Positions 39,298 to 49,329 of a DNA stretch of 64,000 nucleotides are shown one piece after another. The stretch is taken from assembly GCF_025244925.1 (NCBI RefSeq), contig NZ_CP104275.1:2666001-2730000 (forward strand). The letters are read 5' to 3'. This DNA comes from Arthrobacter zhaoxinii. GTDB taxonomy: Bacteria > Actinomycetota > Actinomycetes > Actinomycetales > Micrococcaceae. The notes below the pieces were generated by a model. It did no database searches, was not told the origin of the DNA, and saw only the letters and a program-made list of their open reading frames with translations. Position 1 is the first letter of the stretch. The number at the start of each line of letters is the position of its first letter. Both the position numbers and the translations under genes were made by a program.

Positions 39298-39510
39298 TTA
39301 CTTCGCCTCCTCAACCTTCACGAGGTGCGGAACCGTGTTGATCATGCCAACGGTCACTGCATCAGCAGTACGGACGACGGAGTCGCCGATGTGCTTCAGG
39401 CCCAGTGAACGCAGCGTGTCGCGCTGATTCTGCTTACCACCGATGGTGGACTTGATCTGAGTGATTTCCAGCCGAGCCGTGCTAACGACGACGTTCTTCG
39501 GAGTCGACAT
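39298..39510 (-). CDS. rpmD: 50S ribosomal protein L30
   Basis: 70-residue L30 ([20 protein letters not shown], then [20 protein letters not shown]), a small 50S protein. Length is slightly above the 60-residue norm because of a short N-terminal arm and a C-terminal VEEAK. Its ATG overlaps the rpsE stop by one base, and rplO starts almost at its stop. Confidence 0.97.
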   Translation of the reverse strand: MSTPKNVVVSTARLEITQIKSTIGGKQNQRDTLRSLGLKHIGDSVVRTADAVTVGMINTVPHLVKVEEAK

Positions 39511-40223
39511 CAGGCACCTGCCTTCTGCATGTTGCGGAGCATCGCGTAGGGAACGACCTGGTCGAGCGGAAGGCCGCGGCGTGCTGCCACTGCCTGGGGC
39601 TCTTCGAGGCGCTTCAGCGCATCAACCGTGGCGTGCACGATGTTGATGGCGTTGGAGGACCCGAGCGACTTGGACAGGACGTCGTGGATACCGGCGCATT
39701 CGAGAATGGCGCGGACCGGACCACCGGCGATAACACCGGTACCCGGGGAAGCCGGACGCAGCAGGACAACGCCTGCAGCAGCTTCACCCTGGACGAGGTG
39801 CGGGATGGTTCCACCGATGCGCGGGACGCGGAAGAAGGTCTTCTTGGCTTCTTCAACGGCCTTTGCGATAGCGGAGGGAACTTCCTTTGCCTTGCCGTAG
39901 CCAACGCCGACCATGCCGTTGCCGTCACCGACAACAACGAGGGCGGTGAAGCTGAAGCGACGGCCACCCTTGACCACCTTGGCAACGCGGTTGATGGTCA
40001 CGACGCGTTCAATGAACTTGTCCTTCTCATCGTTGCGTCCGCCGTCGCGGCCACCGCGGCCACCGCGTTCGCCGCGGCCTCCACGGTCGGAACCGCGCTG
40101 CTCGCCGCGACGTCCGCCGCGGCGGTCGTCGGTACCGGTGGCTGCGGCTTCCTTGGTCTCAGTTGCCTCAGCAGCTGTAGCTTCAGTCACCTGATTTTCC
40201 TTTTCCTTGTTTACCTCGGTCAC
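39510..40223 (-). CDS. rpsE: 30S ribosomal protein S5 with RGG-rich N-terminal extension
   Basis: 237-residue S5, part of the mRNA entry channel and the decoding fidelity centre. The conserved core starts near [20 protein letters not shown] and includes [20 protein letters not shown] and [20 protein letters not shown]. About 70 extra N-terminal residues come first: an acidic Glu/Thr/Ala stretch, then a run of Gly-Arg-rich repeats ([19 protein letters not shown]...). RGG-like sequence usually binds RNA. It overlaps rplR by 4 bp. Confidence 0.97.
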   Translation of the reverse strand: MTEVNKEKENQVTEATAAEATETKEAAATGTDDRRGGRRGEQRGSDRGGRGERGGRGGRDGGRNDEKDKFIERVVTINRVAKVVKGGRRFSFTALVVVGDGNGMVGVGYGKAKEVPSAIAKAVEEAKKTFFRVPRIGGTIPHLVQGEAAAGVVLLRPASPGTGVIAGGPVRAILECAGIHDVLSKSLGSSNAINIVHATVDALKRLEEPQAVAARRGLPLDQVVPYAMLRNMQKAGA

Positions 40224-40603
40224 AGTGCCAGCCCACCTTCACGTGCGCCGTCTGCAACTGCGGCAATACGGCCGTGGTAGCGGTTACCACCGCGGTCAAA
40301 GACAACGGCTTCGATGCCGGCGGCCTTGGACCGCTCAGCAACGAGTTCGCCGACGCGCTTGGCCTTGGCGGTCTTATCGCCGTCCAGTGCACGCAGATCC
40401 GCTTCCATGGTGGAGGCGGAAGCCACGGTTACGCCGCGGGTGTCATCGACAACCTGGACGAAGATGTGGCGGGCAGAGCGGTTGACCACGAGGCGCGGAC
40501 GAACCGCGGTTCCGGAAATCCGCTTGCGGATACGCAGCTGGCGACGGCTGCGCAGGGCAGACTTGCTCTTGCTGTTTCGCTTCTTATTAATGCTGATGGC
40601 CAT
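40220..40603 (-). CDS. rplR: 50S ribosomal protein L18
   Basis: 127-residue L18 that binds 5S rRNA. The N-terminal basic part is [20 protein letters not shown], followed by [20 protein letters not shown] and the C-terminal [20 protein letters not shown]. Of normal length. It overlaps rpsE and follows rplF by 2 bp. Confidence 0.98.
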   Translation of the reverse strand: MAISINKKRNSKSKSALRSRRQLRIRKRISGTAVRPRLVVNRSARHIFVQVVDDTRGVTVASASTMEADLRALDGDKTAKAKRVGELVAERSKAAGIEAVVFDRGGNRYHGRIAAVADGAREGGLAL

Positions 40604-40605
40604 GG

Positions 40606-41142
40606 TTACTTACCAGCCTTTCCGACCTTGCGGCGGACAATCTCGCCGGCGTAACGAATACCCTTGCCCTTGTACGGGTCGGGCTTACGCAGCTTGCGGA
40701 TGTTGGCGGAAACCTCGCCCACCTGCTGCTTGTCGATACCGGACACGGTGACCTTCGTCGGGCCAACCACGGTAAGCGTGATGCCTTCGGGGGCCGCGAC
40801 AGGGACCGGGTGGCTGTAGCCCAGGGCGAACTCGAGGTCCGAACCCTTCGCGACTACACGGTAACCGGTACCAACGATTTCCAGATCCTTCTTGTAGCCC
40901 TCGGTCACGCCGGTGATCATGTTGCTGATCAGCGTGCGGGTCAGGCCGTGGAGGGAGCGGGATTCACGCTCGTCGTTCGGGCGGGTAACGGTGATGGTGC
41001 CGTCTTCGAGGGTGGCCGTGATCGGGCTGGGCACAGTGTGGCTCAGCTCTCCCTTGGCACCCTTGACGGATACAACGTTGCCGTTGATGGCGATATCTAC
41101 TCCGGCAGGAACCGGGATGGGCAGACGTCCAATACGTGACAT
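40606..41142 (-). CDS. rplF: 50S ribosomal protein L6
   Basis: 178-residue L6 near the factor-binding site. It begins [20 protein letters not shown] and has the C-terminal motif [20 protein letters not shown]. Of normal length. It lies between rpsH and rplR in the spc operon. Confidence 0.98.
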   Translation of the reverse strand: MSRIGRLPIPVPAGVDIAINGNVVSVKGAKGELSHTVPSPITATLEDGTITVTRPNDERESRSLHGLTRTLISNMITGVTEGYKKDLEIVGTGYRVVAKGSDLEFALGYSHPVPVAAPEGITLTVVGPTKVTVSGIDKQQVGEVSANIRKLRKPDPYKGKGIRYAGEIVRRKVGKAGK

Positions 41143-41160
41143 TTTTCTTTCCCTTCCCTG

Positions 41161-41559
41161 CTACCAGACGTAGGCGAGGACTTCCCCACCTACACCCTTC
41201 TTGGCGGCCTGACGGTCGGTCAGAAGACCTGACGACGTCGACAGGATTGCGATGCCCAGACCACCCAGCACGTGCGGCAGGTTGGTGGACTTCGCGTAAA
41301 CGCGCAGACCGGGCTTGGAGATGCGGCGAACGCCGGCGATGGAACGCTCGCGGTTCGGACCGAACTTGAGATCCAGGGTCAGCTTCTTGCCGACCTCGGC
41401 CTCTTCTTCCTTCCAGCCGGCGATGTAGCCTTCGGCCTTCAGGATGTCAGCAACGCGCGCCTTGAGCTTGCTGTAAGGCATGGACACGGAGTCGTGGTAT
41501 GCCGAGTTTGCATTGCGCAGACGCGTGAGCATATCTGCGACAGGATCTGTCATTGTCAT
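41161..41559 (-). CDS. rpsH: 30S ribosomal protein S8
   Basis: 132-residue S8, a primary 16S rRNA binder. It begins [20 protein letters not shown] and ends with [20 protein letters not shown] then EVLAYVW. The 90-bp gap upstream, between rplE and rpsH, is where many bacteria encode S14; it is too short for it here. A second in-frame ATG two codons in is equally possible. Confidence 0.98.
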   Translation of the reverse strand: MTMTDPVADMLTRLRNANSAYHDSVSMPYSKLKARVADILKAEGYIAGWKEEEAEVGKKLTLDLKFGPNRERSIAGVRRISKPGLRVYAKSTNLPHVLGGLGIAILSTSSGLLTDRQAAKKGVGGEVLAYVW

Positions 41560-41649
41560 TTGGGCTCTTGCCCTCCCTCGTAACGGTTTCCTGCAGGAGT
41601 GCCGTGCGGCGTTGCCTCACGGACCTCCGTCGGACCTGTTACGTAGTAA

Positions 41650-42219
41650 TTAATCTTCGGATTTGAACGGGAAGCCGAGCGCCTTCAGCAGCGCGCGTCC
41701 CTCGTCATCGGTCTTTGCAGTGGTAACCACGGTGATGTCCATGCCGCGTACGCGGTCGATCTTGTCCTGATCGATTTCGTGGAACATCGACTGTTCGGTC
41801 AGACCGAACGTGTAGTTGCCGTTGCCGTCGAACTGCTTGCCGTTCAGACCGCGGAAGTCACGGATACGGGGCAGGGCCAGGGTGACCAGCCGGTCCACGA
41901 ATTCCCACATGCGGTCGCCACGCAGCGTAACGTGCGTACCGATCGGCATGCCTTCGCGCAGCTTGAACTGTGCGATGGACTTGCGTGCCTTGGTGACCTG
42001 GGGCTTCTGGCCCGTGATCTGGGTGAGGTCCCGGACAGCACCGTCAATGAGCTTGGAGTCCTTGGCGGCATCTCCAACACCCATGTTCACAACCACCTTG
42101 ACGAGGCGGGGAACCTGGTTGACGTTCGAGTAGTTGAATTCGTCCTGCAGGGTCTGCTTGATCTCCGCTGCGTAGCGGGTCTTCAGACGGGGAACGATCT
42201 TGGTGACAGTCTCAGTCAT
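41650..42219 (-). CDS. rplE: 50S ribosomal protein L5
   Basis: 189-residue L5, which binds 5S rRNA and contacts the P-site tRNA. Motifs include [40 protein letters not shown] and [20 protein letters not shown]. Of normal length. Its start touches the rplX stop (one-base overlap). Confidence 0.98.
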   Translation of the reverse strand: MTETVTKIVPRLKTRYAAEIKQTLQDEFNYSNVNQVPRLVKVVVNMGVGDAAKDSKLIDGAVRDLTQITGQKPQVTKARKSIAQFKLREGMPIGTHVTLRGDRMWEFVDRLVTLALPRIRDFRGLNGKQFDGNGNYTFGLTEQSMFHEIDQDKIDRVRGMDITVVTTAKTDDEGRALLKALGFPFKSED

Positions 42220-42578
42220 TAGAGGTCCTTCCCAGAGCCCTTGGCCACGCGGATACGCACAATGCGCTCACGGCCATCTTTTTCGACGGTTGCAGTGCGG
42301 AAGCCAACGCGGGTCGGCTTCTTGGTCTCCGGGTCGACAATGGCGACGTTGGAAACGTGGATCGGGGCTTCAACAACCTCGATGCCGCCGGTGTTGGAAC
42401 CGCGGGAGGTCTGGCCAACCTTGGTGTGCTTGGTGACACGGTTGATGCCTTCGACGAGAACGCGGTTGCTCTCGGGGAAGACCTTCAGTACCTTGCCCTG
42501 CTTGCCGCGGTCTCCGCCGCGCTCAGCCTTTGCACCGGTGATGACCTGAACGAGGTCACCCTTCTTGATTTTTGCCAT
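42219..42578 (-). CDS. rplX: 50S ribosomal protein L24
   Basis: 119-residue L24, an assembly initiator with a KOW motif ([40 protein letters not shown]). The C-terminal part [20 protein letters not shown] is typical of the actinobacterial protein. It lies three bases after rplN and overlaps rplE by one base. Confidence 0.98.
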   Translation of the reverse strand: MAKIKKGDLVQVITGAKAERGGDRGKQGKVLKVFPESNRVLVEGINRVTKHTKVGQTSRGSNTGGIEVVEAPIHVSNVAIVDPETKKPTRVGFRTATVEKDGRERIVRIRVAKGSGKDL

Positions 42579-42581
42579 GGA

Positions 42582-42950
42582 CTACAGCACCTCCGGAGCC
42601 AGCGAAATGATCTTCATGAACTTCTTGTCGCGAAGTTCGCGGCCGACCGGCCCGAAGATACGGGTACCGCGGGGGTCGCCGTCATTCTTCAAGATCACTG
42701 CAGCGTTCTCATCGAACTTGATGTAGGAACCGTCCTGGCGGCGGCGTTCCTTCTTGGTACGGACGATGACGGCCTTGACCACGTCGCCCTTTTTGACGTT
42801 GCCGCCGGGAATTGCATCCTTGACGGTGGCAACAATGGTGTCGCCAATGCCTGCGTAGCGACGGCCGGATCCACCGAGAACGCGGATGGTCAAGATTTCC
42901 TTGGCACCCGTGTTGTCGGCGACCTTCAGTCGCGACTCCTGCTGAATCAC
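42582..42950 (-). CDS. rplN: 50S ribosomal protein L14
   Basis: 122-residue L14 ([20 protein letters not shown], then [20 protein letters not shown] and [20 protein letters not shown]), at the subunit interface. Start is GTG at 42950. First gene of the spc operon; 383 bp of non-coding DNA separate it from rpsQ, so it may have its own promoter. Confidence 0.98.
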   Translation of the reverse strand: MIQQESRLKVADNTGAKEILTIRVLGGSGRRYAGIGDTIVATVKDAIPGGNVKKGDVVKAVIVRTKKERRRQDGSYIKFDENAAVILKNDGDPRGTRIFGPVGRELRDKKFMKIISLAPEVL

Positions 42951-43333
42951 TTATTACTCCTGTCGTCGCGCCGGTTCTCTTCAAAGAGCCTTGCGGAACG
43001 GATATGGGTGGACCCCGTAATACTGGTACTCAACGCCCTTCGGCGGGCCGCACGCCAGTGCAGCCGCCGTCGAAGCGTCGAACAAGATTATCGGGCTTTT
43101 GTCTCATTCGGCGGTGAGAAGGCCGGCCGGCTTCGAGACCCGATTCGGGTCCGGATTCCGGACACACTTCCCCACCACACAGACAAGATTTCAAGTTTAT
43201 CGCGAAAAGGCCCCGGATGCGAAATCGAAGATGATAACGCGGCCGGGGCCCTCACGCTGTGGACGGTGCCGGTGTGTCCTGCGCTTACTGCAGGAACACA
43301 CCGGCGGGCCGGCCGGTACTTCTTACTACTAGG
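42951..43333 (-). other. 383-bp gap between rpsQ and rplN
   Basis: No credible gene on either strand. On the minus strand, after rpsQ, an imperfect hairpin (43271-43302, arms with one bulge) comes first, then a second with GGCCCCGG (43243-43250) pairing with CCGGGGCC (43209-43216) followed by TTTT at 43205-43208, a plausible terminator for the S10 transcript. A promoter for rplN is expected downstream, but I could not find a good hexamer pair. Confidence 0.5.
43205..43250 (-). terminator. Possible terminator of the S10 operon
   Basis: 8-bp G+C-rich stem (43209-43216 with 43243-43250) with a 26-nt loop and a T4 tract on the minus strand, about 85 nt after the rpsQ stop. The large loop lowers confidence. 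Confidence 0.4.
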
Positions 43334-43639
43334 TTACTTGGCCTTTTCGAGGATCTCGACCAGGCGCCACCGCTTCGTAGCGGACAGCGGCCGGGTCTCC
43401 GCGATCAGCACGAGGTCACCAATGCCGGCAGCGTTCTGCTCGTCATGGGCCTTGCGCTTCTCGGTCCGGCGGATAACCTTGCCGTAAAGGGCGTGCTTCA
43501 CGCGGTCTTCAACCTGGACAACGATGGTCTTATCCATCTTGTCCGAGACCACGTAGCCGCGTGCGGTCTTCCGGTACCCGCGGGCATCGGCTCCGTTTGC
43601 GTCAGTTGTCACTGCTGCCTCATTCTTGTTTTCGCTCAC
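43334..43639 (-). CDS. rpsQ: 30S ribosomal protein S17
   Basis: 101-residue S17, an early 16S rRNA binder with an OB fold. Core: GRGY-like region [20 protein letters not shown], then [20 protein letters not shown] and [20 protein letters not shown]. The N-terminal 20 residues ([20 protein letters not shown]) are an extra acidic arm. Last gene of the S10 operon; overlaps rpmC by 4 bp. Confidence 0.97.
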   Translation of the reverse strand: MSENKNEAAVTTDANGADARGYRKTARGYVVSDKMDKTIVVQVEDRVKHALYGKVIRRTEKRKAHDEQNAAGIGDLVLIAETRPLSATKRWRLVEILEKAK

Positions 43640-43965
43640 TTGGCATCATCCTCAGCGACCTTGGCTTCAGCTTCAGACTTGGTAGCCTTCTTCTTTGACT
43701 TCTTCGGTGCCTCGGGTGCTGCTTCCTCAACGGGAGCGACAACCTCGGGACGAATGCCCAGCTCGCGCTCACGCAGCACCGTGTAGATGCGGGCGATATC
43801 GCGCTTGACTGCACGCAGACGACCGTGGTTTTCCAGCTGGCCGGTAGCCGACTGGAAGCGGAGGTTGAACAGCTCCTCCTTGGCCTTGCGCAGTTCTTCT
43901 ACGAGACGGTCCTTATCGAAGCCGTCCAGCTGCTCAGTTGTCAGCTCTTTTGATCCAACTGCCAT
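43636..43965 (-). CDS. rpmC: 50S ribosomal protein L29 with Lys/Ala/Glu tail
   Basis: 109-residue L29. The conserved core is the N-terminal 70 residues ([57 protein letters not shown]). A tail of about 40 residues with [20 protein letters not shown] and an acidic end follows, well beyond the usual 65-70 residues. L29 lies at the peptide exit tunnel, so the tail would be near the exit. It overlaps rpsQ. Confidence 0.97.
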   Translation of the reverse strand: MAVGSKELTTEQLDGFDKDRLVEELRKAKEELFNLRFQSATGQLENHGRLRAVKRDIARIYTVLRERELGIRPEVVAPVEEAAPEAPKKSKKKATKSEAEAKVAEDDAK

Positions 43966-43967
43966 TT

Positions 43968-44384
43968 CTATTCACCACCCTCGCGACGCACAATGCGTGC
44001 CTTCAACGGCAGCTTATGGATCGCCAGGCGCAGGGCCTCACGAGCTACCTCTTCGGAAACACCGGAGAGTTCGAACAGAACCCGGCCCGGCTTGACGTTT
44101 GCAACCCACCACTCCGGAGAACCCTTACCGGAACCCATACGGGTTTCAGCAGGCTTCTTCGTCAGCGGACGGTCCGGGTAGATGTTGATCCAGACCTTAC
44201 CGCCACGCTTGATGTGGCGTGTCATGGCAATACGCGCAGCTTCAATCTGGCGGTTGGTGACGTACGCAGGCGTCAGAGCCTGGATACCCCACTCGCCGAA
44301 GCTGACGGCGGTGCCGCCGGTTGCAGCGCCGGAGCGACCCGGGTGGTGCTGCTTACGGTATTTGACTCGACGTGGGATAAGCAT
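43968..44384 (-). CDS. rplP: 50S ribosomal protein L16
   Basis: 138-residue L16, needed for A-site tRNA accommodation. It begins [20 protein letters not shown] and has [20 protein letters not shown] and [20 protein letters not shown]. Of normal length. Its start directly abuts the rpsC stop. Confidence 0.98.
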   Translation of the reverse strand: MLIPRRVKYRKQHHPGRSGAATGGTAVSFGEWGIQALTPAYVTNRQIEAARIAMTRHIKRGGKVWINIYPDRPLTKKPAETRMGSGKGSPEWWVANVKPGRVLFELSGVSEEVAREALRLAIHKLPLKARIVRREGGE

Positions 44385-45227
44385 TTAAGCCTGTCCTCCT
44401 TCTGCTGCGGGGGCAGCTGCCTCAGCGGCCGGAGCCTCTGCAGCAGCAGGCGCGGCGGCTTTGTCGCCGCGCTCGGGACGACGACGGCGGTCGCCGCCAC
44501 GGTCGCCGCGGTCGGCCGGGCCGCGGCCCGGACGATCGTTGGAGCGTCCGCGGGACGGTGCAGCAGCCTGCTGTGCAGCCAGTTCCTTAGCGGTAACGTC
44601 GCCCTTGTAGATCCAGACCTTTACGCCAATGCGGCCGAAGGTGGTCTTGGCTTCGAAGAAACCGTAGTCGATCTGCGCGCGGAGGGTGTGCAGGGGCACA
44701 CGGCCTTCGCGGTAGAACTCCGAACGGCTCATTTCAGCGCCGCCCAGACGGCCGGAGCACTGGATACGGATACCCTTGGCGCCTGCACGCTGTGCGGACT
44801 GGATGGCCTTCTTCATCGCACGGCGGAAAGCCACGCGGGAAGAGAGCTGCTCAGCGACGCCCTGGGCAACCAGCTGTGCTTCCATCTCGGGGTTCTTGAC
44901 CTCGAGGATGTTCAGCTGGACCTGCTTGCCGGTGAGCTTTTCGAGCTCGCCGCGGATGCGGTCCGCTTCGGCGCCGCGGCGGCCGATGACGATGCCCGGA
45001 CGTGCAGTGTGGATATCCACACGGACACGGTCGCGGGTGCGCTCGATCTCTACCTTGGCGATGCCGGCGCGGTCCATGCCGGTGGACATCAGCTGACGGA
45101 TCTTGATGTCCTCGCGGACGAAGTCCTTGTAACGCTGTCCCGGCTTGTTGCTGTCAGCAAACCAGTGCGATACGTGGTCAGTGGTGATGCCGAGTCGGAA
45201 CCCGTGCGGGTTTACCTTCTGTCCCAC
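44385..45227 (-). CDS. rpsC: 30S ribosomal protein S3 with Arg/Gly-rich C-terminal extension
   Basis: 280-residue S3, which with S4 and S5 forms the mRNA entry site and its helicase activity. The KH domain is seen in [20 protein letters not shown], the C-terminal domain in [20 protein letters not shown]. After about residue 215 comes an extension of roughly 65 residues: first [20 protein letters not shown], then a basic stretch, then an Ala/Glu-rich end. E. coli S3 has 233 residues. The RGG-like part parallels the N-terminal extension of S5. Confidence 0.97.
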   Translation of the reverse strand: MGQKVNPHGFRLGITTDHVSHWFADSNKPGQRYKDFVREDIKIRQLMSTGMDRAGIAKVEIERTRDRVRVDIHTARPGIVIGRRGAEADRIRGELEKLTGKQVQLNILEVKNPEMEAQLVAQGVAEQLSSRVAFRRAMKKAIQSAQRAGAKGIRIQCSGRLGGAEMSRSEFYREGRVPLHTLRAQIDYGFFEAKTTFGRIGVKVWIYKGDVTAKELAAQQAAAPSRGRSNDRPGRGPADRGDRGGDRRRRPERGDKAAAPAAAEAPAAEAAAPAAEGGQA

Positions 45228-45593
45228 TTAGCGTTCCTCCTCGATCGTAGGGGTTGCGACTACCACAGTGACGTGGCTGGTCCGCTTGTTGATGCGGTAG
45301 GCGCGGCCCTGGGCCCGCGGCTGGAACCGCTTCATGGTGGGTCCTTCGTCAACGAATGCTTCGCTGATGAAGAGGTCACCCTCGTCGAAGGCCACGCCGT
45401 CACGGTCCGCGAGGACACGTGCATTGGCCATAGCCGACTGAATTACCTTAAGTACCGGCTCCGAAGCTGCCTGGGGGGCAAACTTCAGAATTGCCAGAGC
45501 CTCATTCGCTTGCTTGCCACGAACAAGGTTGACGACGCGCCGGGCCTTCATAGGCGTTACGCGGATATGACGCGCAATTGCCTTGGCTTCCAT
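45228..45593 (-). CDS. rplV: 50S ribosomal protein L22
   Basis: 121-residue L22, which lines the peptide exit tunnel ([40 protein letters not shown], then [13 protein letters not shown]). The beta-hairpin loop region [19 protein letters not shown] is intact, with none of the known macrolide-resistance deletions. It directly abuts rpsC. Confidence 0.98.
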   Translation of the reverse strand: MEAKAIARHIRVTPMKARRVVNLVRGKQANEALAILKFAPQAASEPVLKVIQSAMANARVLADRDGVAFDEGDLFISEAFVDEGPTMKRFQPRAQGRAYRINKRTSHVTVVVATPTIEEER

Positions 45594-45631
45594 TGCTTTC
45601 CTTCTCTCGTCTTCTGCCGAAAGAGCAGCGC

Positions 45632-45913
45632 CTAGCGGCGCTTGCCCTTGCGGTCGTCCTTCACATGGCCGCGGAATGTCCGCGTCAGAGCGAATTCGCC
45701 GAGCTTGTGCCCGACCATCGACTCGGTGACAAACACCGGAATGTGCTTACGTCCGTCGTGTACGGCGATCGTGTGCCCGAGCATGTCGGGGATGATCATC
45801 GAACGGCGAGACCACGTCTTGATGACGTTCTTGGTGCCCTTTTCGTTTTCGGCCGCTACCTTGAGAAACAGGTGCTGGTCGACGAAGGGGCCTTTCTTCA
45901 GGCTGCGTGGCAT
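45632..45913 (-). CDS. rpsS: 30S ribosomal protein S19
   Basis: 93-residue S19 of the 30S head ([60 protein letters not shown]). Normal length. Between rplB and rplV in the S10 operon. Confidence 0.98.
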   Translation of the reverse strand: MPRSLKKGPFVDQHLFLKVAAENEKGTKNVIKTWSRRSMIIPDMLGHTIAVHDGRKHIPVFVTESMVGHKLGEFALTRTFRGHVKDDRKGKRR

Positions 45914-45925
45914 GTTTCCAGGCTC

Positions 45926-46765
45926 CTATCGCTTGTTCTTGCCGGAACGACGGCGACGCACAATGAGGTTGTCGCTCTCTTTATTGGGACGGCGGGTACG
46001 GCCTTCGCGCTTACCGTTCGGGTTGACCGGGTGGCGTCCACCGGAGGTCTTACCTTCACCACCACCGTGCGGGTGGTCGACCGGGTTCATGGCGACACCA
46101 CGGACGGTCGGGCGGACGCCCTTCCAGCGCATACGGCCGGCCTTGCCCCAGTTGATGTTCGACTGCTCGGCGTTGCCGACCTCGCCGATCGTGGCGCGGC
46201 AGCGCACATCAACGTTGCGGATTTCGCCGGAGGGCAGACGCAGCTGGGCGAAGCGGCCTTCCTTGGCGACAAGCTGAACGGACGCACCGGCGGAGCGGGC
46301 CATCTTGGCACCGCCGCCCGGACGCAGTTCAACAGCGTGGATGGTGGTACCCACGGGGATGTTACGCAGGGGCAGGTTGTTGCCGGGCTTGATATCAGCG
46401 CCGGCGCCGGCCTCTACGAAGTCGCCCTGCTTGAGCTTGTTCGGAGCAATGATGTAACGCTTGGTGCCATCAACGTAGTGCAGCAGCGCAATACGGGCGG
46501 TACGGTTCGGATCGTATTCGATCTCGGCAACGCGTGCGTTGACGCCGTCCTTGTCGTGGCGGCGGAAGTCGATCAGACGGTACTGACGCTTGTGTCCACC
46601 ACCCTTGTGCCTGGTCGTGATCTTACCGGTGTTGTTACGGCCGCCCTTTTTGGGCAGCGGACGTACCAACGACTTTTCCGGCGTCGACCGCGTGATTTCG
46701 GTGAAGTCGGCTACGCTCGAGCCGCGACGGCCCGGGGTAGTCGGCTTGTATTTACGGATTCCCAT
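45926..46765 (-). CDS. rplB: 50S ribosomal protein L2
   Basis: 279-residue L2, required for subunit association and near the peptidyl transferase centre. The conserved histidine lies in [20 protein letters not shown]; the N-terminal [20 protein letters not shown] is also diagnostic. Of normal length. Between rplW and rpsS. Confidence 0.98.
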   Translation of the reverse strand: MGIRKYKPTTPGRRGSSVADFTEITRSTPEKSLVRPLPKKGGRNNTGKITTRHKGGGHKRQYRLIDFRRHDKDGVNARVAEIEYDPNRTARIALLHYVDGTKRYIIAPNKLKQGDFVEAGAGADIKPGNNLPLRNIPVGTTIHAVELRPGGGAKMARSAGASVQLVAKEGRFAQLRLPSGEIRNVDVRCRATIGEVGNAEQSNINWGKAGRMRWKGVRPTVRGVAMNPVDHPHGGGEGKTSGGRHPVNPNGKREGRTRRPNKESDNLIVRRRRSGKNKR

Positions 46766-46795
46766 TATTTATTCCTCGTTAAAGTGGTCTCCGCC

Positions 46796-47101
46796 CTAGC
46801 TGAGCGGACCGCCGAAGATGTCGATTGTGCCGTCCTTGAGGGTGACAATGGCGCGCTTGGTGTTCTTGCGCTGTCCCCATCCGAACTTGGTGCGCTTACG
46901 CTTACCGGCACGGTTGATGGTGTTGATCGAGTCGACCTTGACGGAGAAGATTTTCTCCACGGCCAGCTTGATCTCGGTCTTGTTGGAGCGGGGGTCGACC
47001 AGGAAGGTGTACTTACCTTCGTCGATCAGGCCGTAGCTCTTTTCCGAGACGACGGGTGCAAGCACTACGTCGCGCGGATCCTTAGCGGTGGTCGCGCTCA
47101 C
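46796..47101 (-). CDS. rplW: 50S ribosomal protein L23
   Basis: 101-residue L23 at the tunnel exit, the docking site for trigger factor and SRP ([60 protein letters not shown]). Of normal length; overlaps rplD by 4 bp. Confidence 0.98.
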   Translation of the reverse strand: MSATTAKDPRDVVLAPVVSEKSYGLIDEGKYTFLVDPRSNKTEIKLAVEKIFSVKVDSINTINRAGKRKRTKFGWGQRKNTKRAIVTLKDGTIDIFGGPLS

Positions 47102-47712
47102 TTGGCGTCCTCCTTGACTGTGTTCTTGCCGACGAACTCGTCGTAGGCAGCCTTGGTGAAGACCACGTCGTCGGCAACAAGCACGTCATAGGTGTTCAGC
47201 TGATCTACGTAGATCACGTGAACAGCCGGAACGTTGCGCACGGAAAGTGCGGCAACATCGTTGGCGCGCTCGATAACAACGAGCAGGTTCTTGCGGTCGG
47301 AAACCGAACGCAGGGCGCTCAGTGCGTCCTTGGTGGAAGGCTTGGTGCCTTCAACCAGGGATTCGAGGACGTGGATACGGCCGTTGCGTGCCCGGTCCGA
47401 CAGGGCGCCGCGCAGTGCAGCAGCCTTCATCTTCTTGGGGGTGCGCTGGCTGTAATCGCGGGGCGTCGGTCCGTGGACTACGCCGCCACCGGTCATGTGA
47501 GGAGCACGGATGGAGCCCTGACGAGCCCGGCCGGTGCCCTTCTGCTTGAACGGCTTGCGGCCTGCGCCGCTTACCTCGGCACGCGTCTTCGTCTTGTGCG
47601 TACCCTGGCGGGCGGCTGCAAGCTGAGCAACTACCACCTGGTGGAGCAGCGGTACGTTCGTCTGAACGTCGAAGATCTCTGCGGGGAATTCAACAGTGGT
47701 TTCGTTAGCCAT
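47098..47712 (-). CDS. rplD: 50S ribosomal protein L4
   Basis: 204-residue L4 ([60 protein letters not shown]), with the long tunnel loop containing [15 protein letters not shown]. In E. coli L4 also represses the S10 operon; no matching leader structure was identified here. Between rplC and rplW. Confidence 0.98.
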   Translation of the reverse strand: MANETTVEFPAEIFDVQTNVPLLHQVVVAQLAAARQGTHKTKTRAEVSGAGRKPFKQKGTGRARQGSIRAPHMTGGGVVHGPTPRDYSQRTPKKMKAAALRGALSDRARNGRIHVLESLVEGTKPSTKDALSALRSVSDRKNLLVVIERANDVAALSVRNVPAVHVIYVDQLNTYDVLVADDVVFTKAAYDEFVGKNTVKEDAK

Positions 47713-47716
47713 GAGA

Positions 47717-48373
47717 CTAATCTCCCTTCACGGCAGAGCGTACGAGGACGACCTGGCCGCGGGCGCCGGGAACGGCACCCTTGATCAGCAGGAGCGACTT
47801 CTCGGCGTCCACACCGTGAACCGTGAGGTTCATGGTGGTGTGACGGACGCCGCCCATGCGGCCCGCCATCCGAACGCCCTTGAAGACGCGGCCCGGGGTG
47901 GATGCGCCACCGATGGAACCCGGCTTACGGTGGTTCTTGTGTGCACCGTGGGAGGCACCAACGCCATGGAAGCCGTGACGCTTCATGACACCGGCAAAGC
48001 CCTTACCCTTGGAGGTTCCGACGACGTCGACCTTCTGGCCGGCTGCGAAAATCTCAACGGAGAGTTCCTGGCCCAGCTCGTAGGTGTCGGCATCGGCGGT
48101 ACGCAGTTCAACTACGTGGCGGCGCGGCGTGACGCCGGCCTTTTCAAAGTGGCCGGCCAGCGGCTTGGTCACCTTGCGCGGGTCGATCTGGCCGTAGCCG
48201 ATCTGAACGGCGGTGTAGCCGTCCTTTTCCGCGTTGCGCAGCTGCGTGATGACGTTGGAGTCAGCCTGGACGACGGTTACGGGGATGAGCTTGTTGTTCT
48301 CGTCCCAAACCTGGGTCATGCCGAGCTTGGTGCCCAGCAGTCCCTTTACCTGGCGTGTAAGTGAAGTAGACAT
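47717..48373 (-). CDS. rplC: 50S ribosomal protein L3
   Basis: 218-residue L3 near the peptidyl transferase centre ([80 protein letters not shown]). The glutamine-methylation loop region is present. Of normal length, 17 bp after rpsJ. Confidence 0.98.
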   Translation of the reverse strand: MSTSLTRQVKGLLGTKLGMTQVWDENNKLIPVTVVQADSNVITQLRNAEKDGYTAVQIGYGQIDPRKVTKPLAGHFEKAGVTPRRHVVELRTADADTYELGQELSVEIFAAGQKVDVVGTSKGKGFAGVMKRHGFHGVGASHGAHKNHRKPGSIGGASTPGRVFKGVRMAGRMGGVRHTTMNLTVHGVDAEKSLLLIKGAVPGARGQVVLVRSAVKGD

Positions 48374-48390
48374 AAGTATCCGCTCCCCCC

Positions 48391-48699
48391 CTACAGCTTG
48401 ATTTCGATGTTCACGTCTGCAGGCAGGTCGAGACGCATAAGCGAGTCAACGGCCTTGGGCGTGGGGTCAATGATGTCGATCAGGCGCTTGTGCGTGCGCA
48501 TTTCAAAGTGCTCGCGGCTGTCCTTGTACTTGTGCGGCGAACGGATAACAACGTAAACGTTCTTTTCCGTGGGCAGCGGCACGGGGCCTACTACCGTTGC
48601 GCCTGCACGCGTGACCGTTTCAACGATCTTCCGTGCTGATACGTCGATGACCTCGTGGTCATACGACTTCAGCCGGATGCGGATTTTTTGTCCCGCCAT
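48391..48699 (-). CDS. rpsJ: 30S ribosomal protein S10 (NusE)
   Basis: 102-residue S10 ([60 protein letters not shown]). It also acts as NusE in antitermination. The ATG at 48699 is the conserved start; the open frame upstream is leader DNA. First gene of the S10 operon with about 500 bp of non-coding DNA upstream. Confidence 0.98.
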   Translation of the reverse strand: MAGQKIRIRLKSYDHEVIDVSARKIVETVTRAGATVVGPVPLPTEKNVYVVIRSPHKYKDSREHFEMRTHKRLIDIIDPTPKAVDSLMRLDLPADVNIEIKL

Positions 48700-48935
48700 G
48701 GCGTCGTGCCTCTTTCTTCGAGTAATGCTCTCTGTACAGTTTTTGCACCGAACTGCCTTACGGCCTGGCGCCCCTCCAACAGACTGAATCCGGATAATTC
48801 CGGGTTCCTCACCCTGCCGAGGCTCCGACCCCCGCGCTCGGGCGTGTCGCGGTTTTGAGACCGACGACGCCGAGCAAGAGTAGGGGCGGGTTATATATGG
48901 GCTCTTTCCCCTAAGGATCCGACCCTGCATCAGGC

Positions 48936-48964
48936 ATTATCCTGACCGGGACGCAATCTCACCA
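48936..48964 (-). promoter_or_regulatory. Candidate promoter of the S10 operon
   Basis: TGGTGA, 17-nt spacer and GATAAT on the minus strand, about 235 nt before the rpsJ start. The -10 box is good and the -35 box is mediocre. Confidence 0.35.
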
Positions 48965-49113
48965 CTGCCTCATTCCCTGCTGTTCGCAGGAACGTGGGCG
49001 CGTGTGGGCACAAAAGCGCTTGAACAACTTCTCTAGTCTGCCAGACTCGGGCATGGATGGCTAATCAGGCATCACTCGCCGGAGGTCTCCCTCCAGGGCT
49101 TCCCGAGTCCGGG

Positions 49114-49151
49114 AACGCCGCTCCCCGGAGTAAACCCCCGGGAGCAGCGTT
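49114..49151. terminator. Hairpin downstream of the 43-residue membrane peptide gene
   Basis: 12-bp stem with one G-T pair (49114-49125 with 49140-49151) and a 14-nt loop; TTT follows on the plus strand. Its place between the small membrane peptide gene and the S10 promoter suggests it stops read-through into rpsJ. Confidence 0.45.
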
Positions 49152-49197
49152 TTCAGCTTCCCCCAGTCTAACGCACCGGCGCGGGCCGGCGGAAAAG

Positions 49198-49329
49198 TCA
49201 GGGCCGGTCCTCCCGGTTGGCCCGGCGGATCCGCTTTGTCCGCTCGATCTCGGGGCGGAACCGCTTGCGGGACCACCCAATGCCTGCAGCTAATGCGGCT
49301 GCGATACCCAGAAGAATGAGAAATTCCAT
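49198..49329 (-). CDS. 43-residue single-pass membrane peptide, function unknown
   Basis: MEFLILLGIAAALAAGIGWS forms one hydrophobic helix of about 17 residues, followed by a strongly basic tail (KRFRPEIERTKRIRR). By the positive-inside rule the tail would be cytosolic. The start codon lies 6 nt after TAGGCT, so it may be translated from a leaderless mRNA; GGAGG abuts the ATG. It sits 32 bp downstream of the giant membrane protein gene and may be co-transcribed with it. I do not recognise the family. Confidence 0.6.
   Translation of the reverse strand: MEFLILLGIAAALAAGIGWSRKRFRPEIERTKRIRRANREDRP

Larger units (their letters stand above)
48700..49197 (-). other. 498-bp leader and promoter region of the S10 operon
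   Basis: No credible gene. A candidate promoter on the minus strand is TGGTGA (48959-48964), 17 nt, GATAAT (48936-48941), which would give a 5' leader of about 230 nt. The gap also holds the hairpin at 49114-49151. Nothing resembling the enterobacterial L4-binding S10 leader was recognised. Confidence 0.5.

Noticed and set aside
43938..47146. Long plus-strand frames (565 and 522 codons) opposite the ribosomal genes
   Set aside because: They lie antisense to rpmC-rplW, genes of certain identity, and show only compositional bias.
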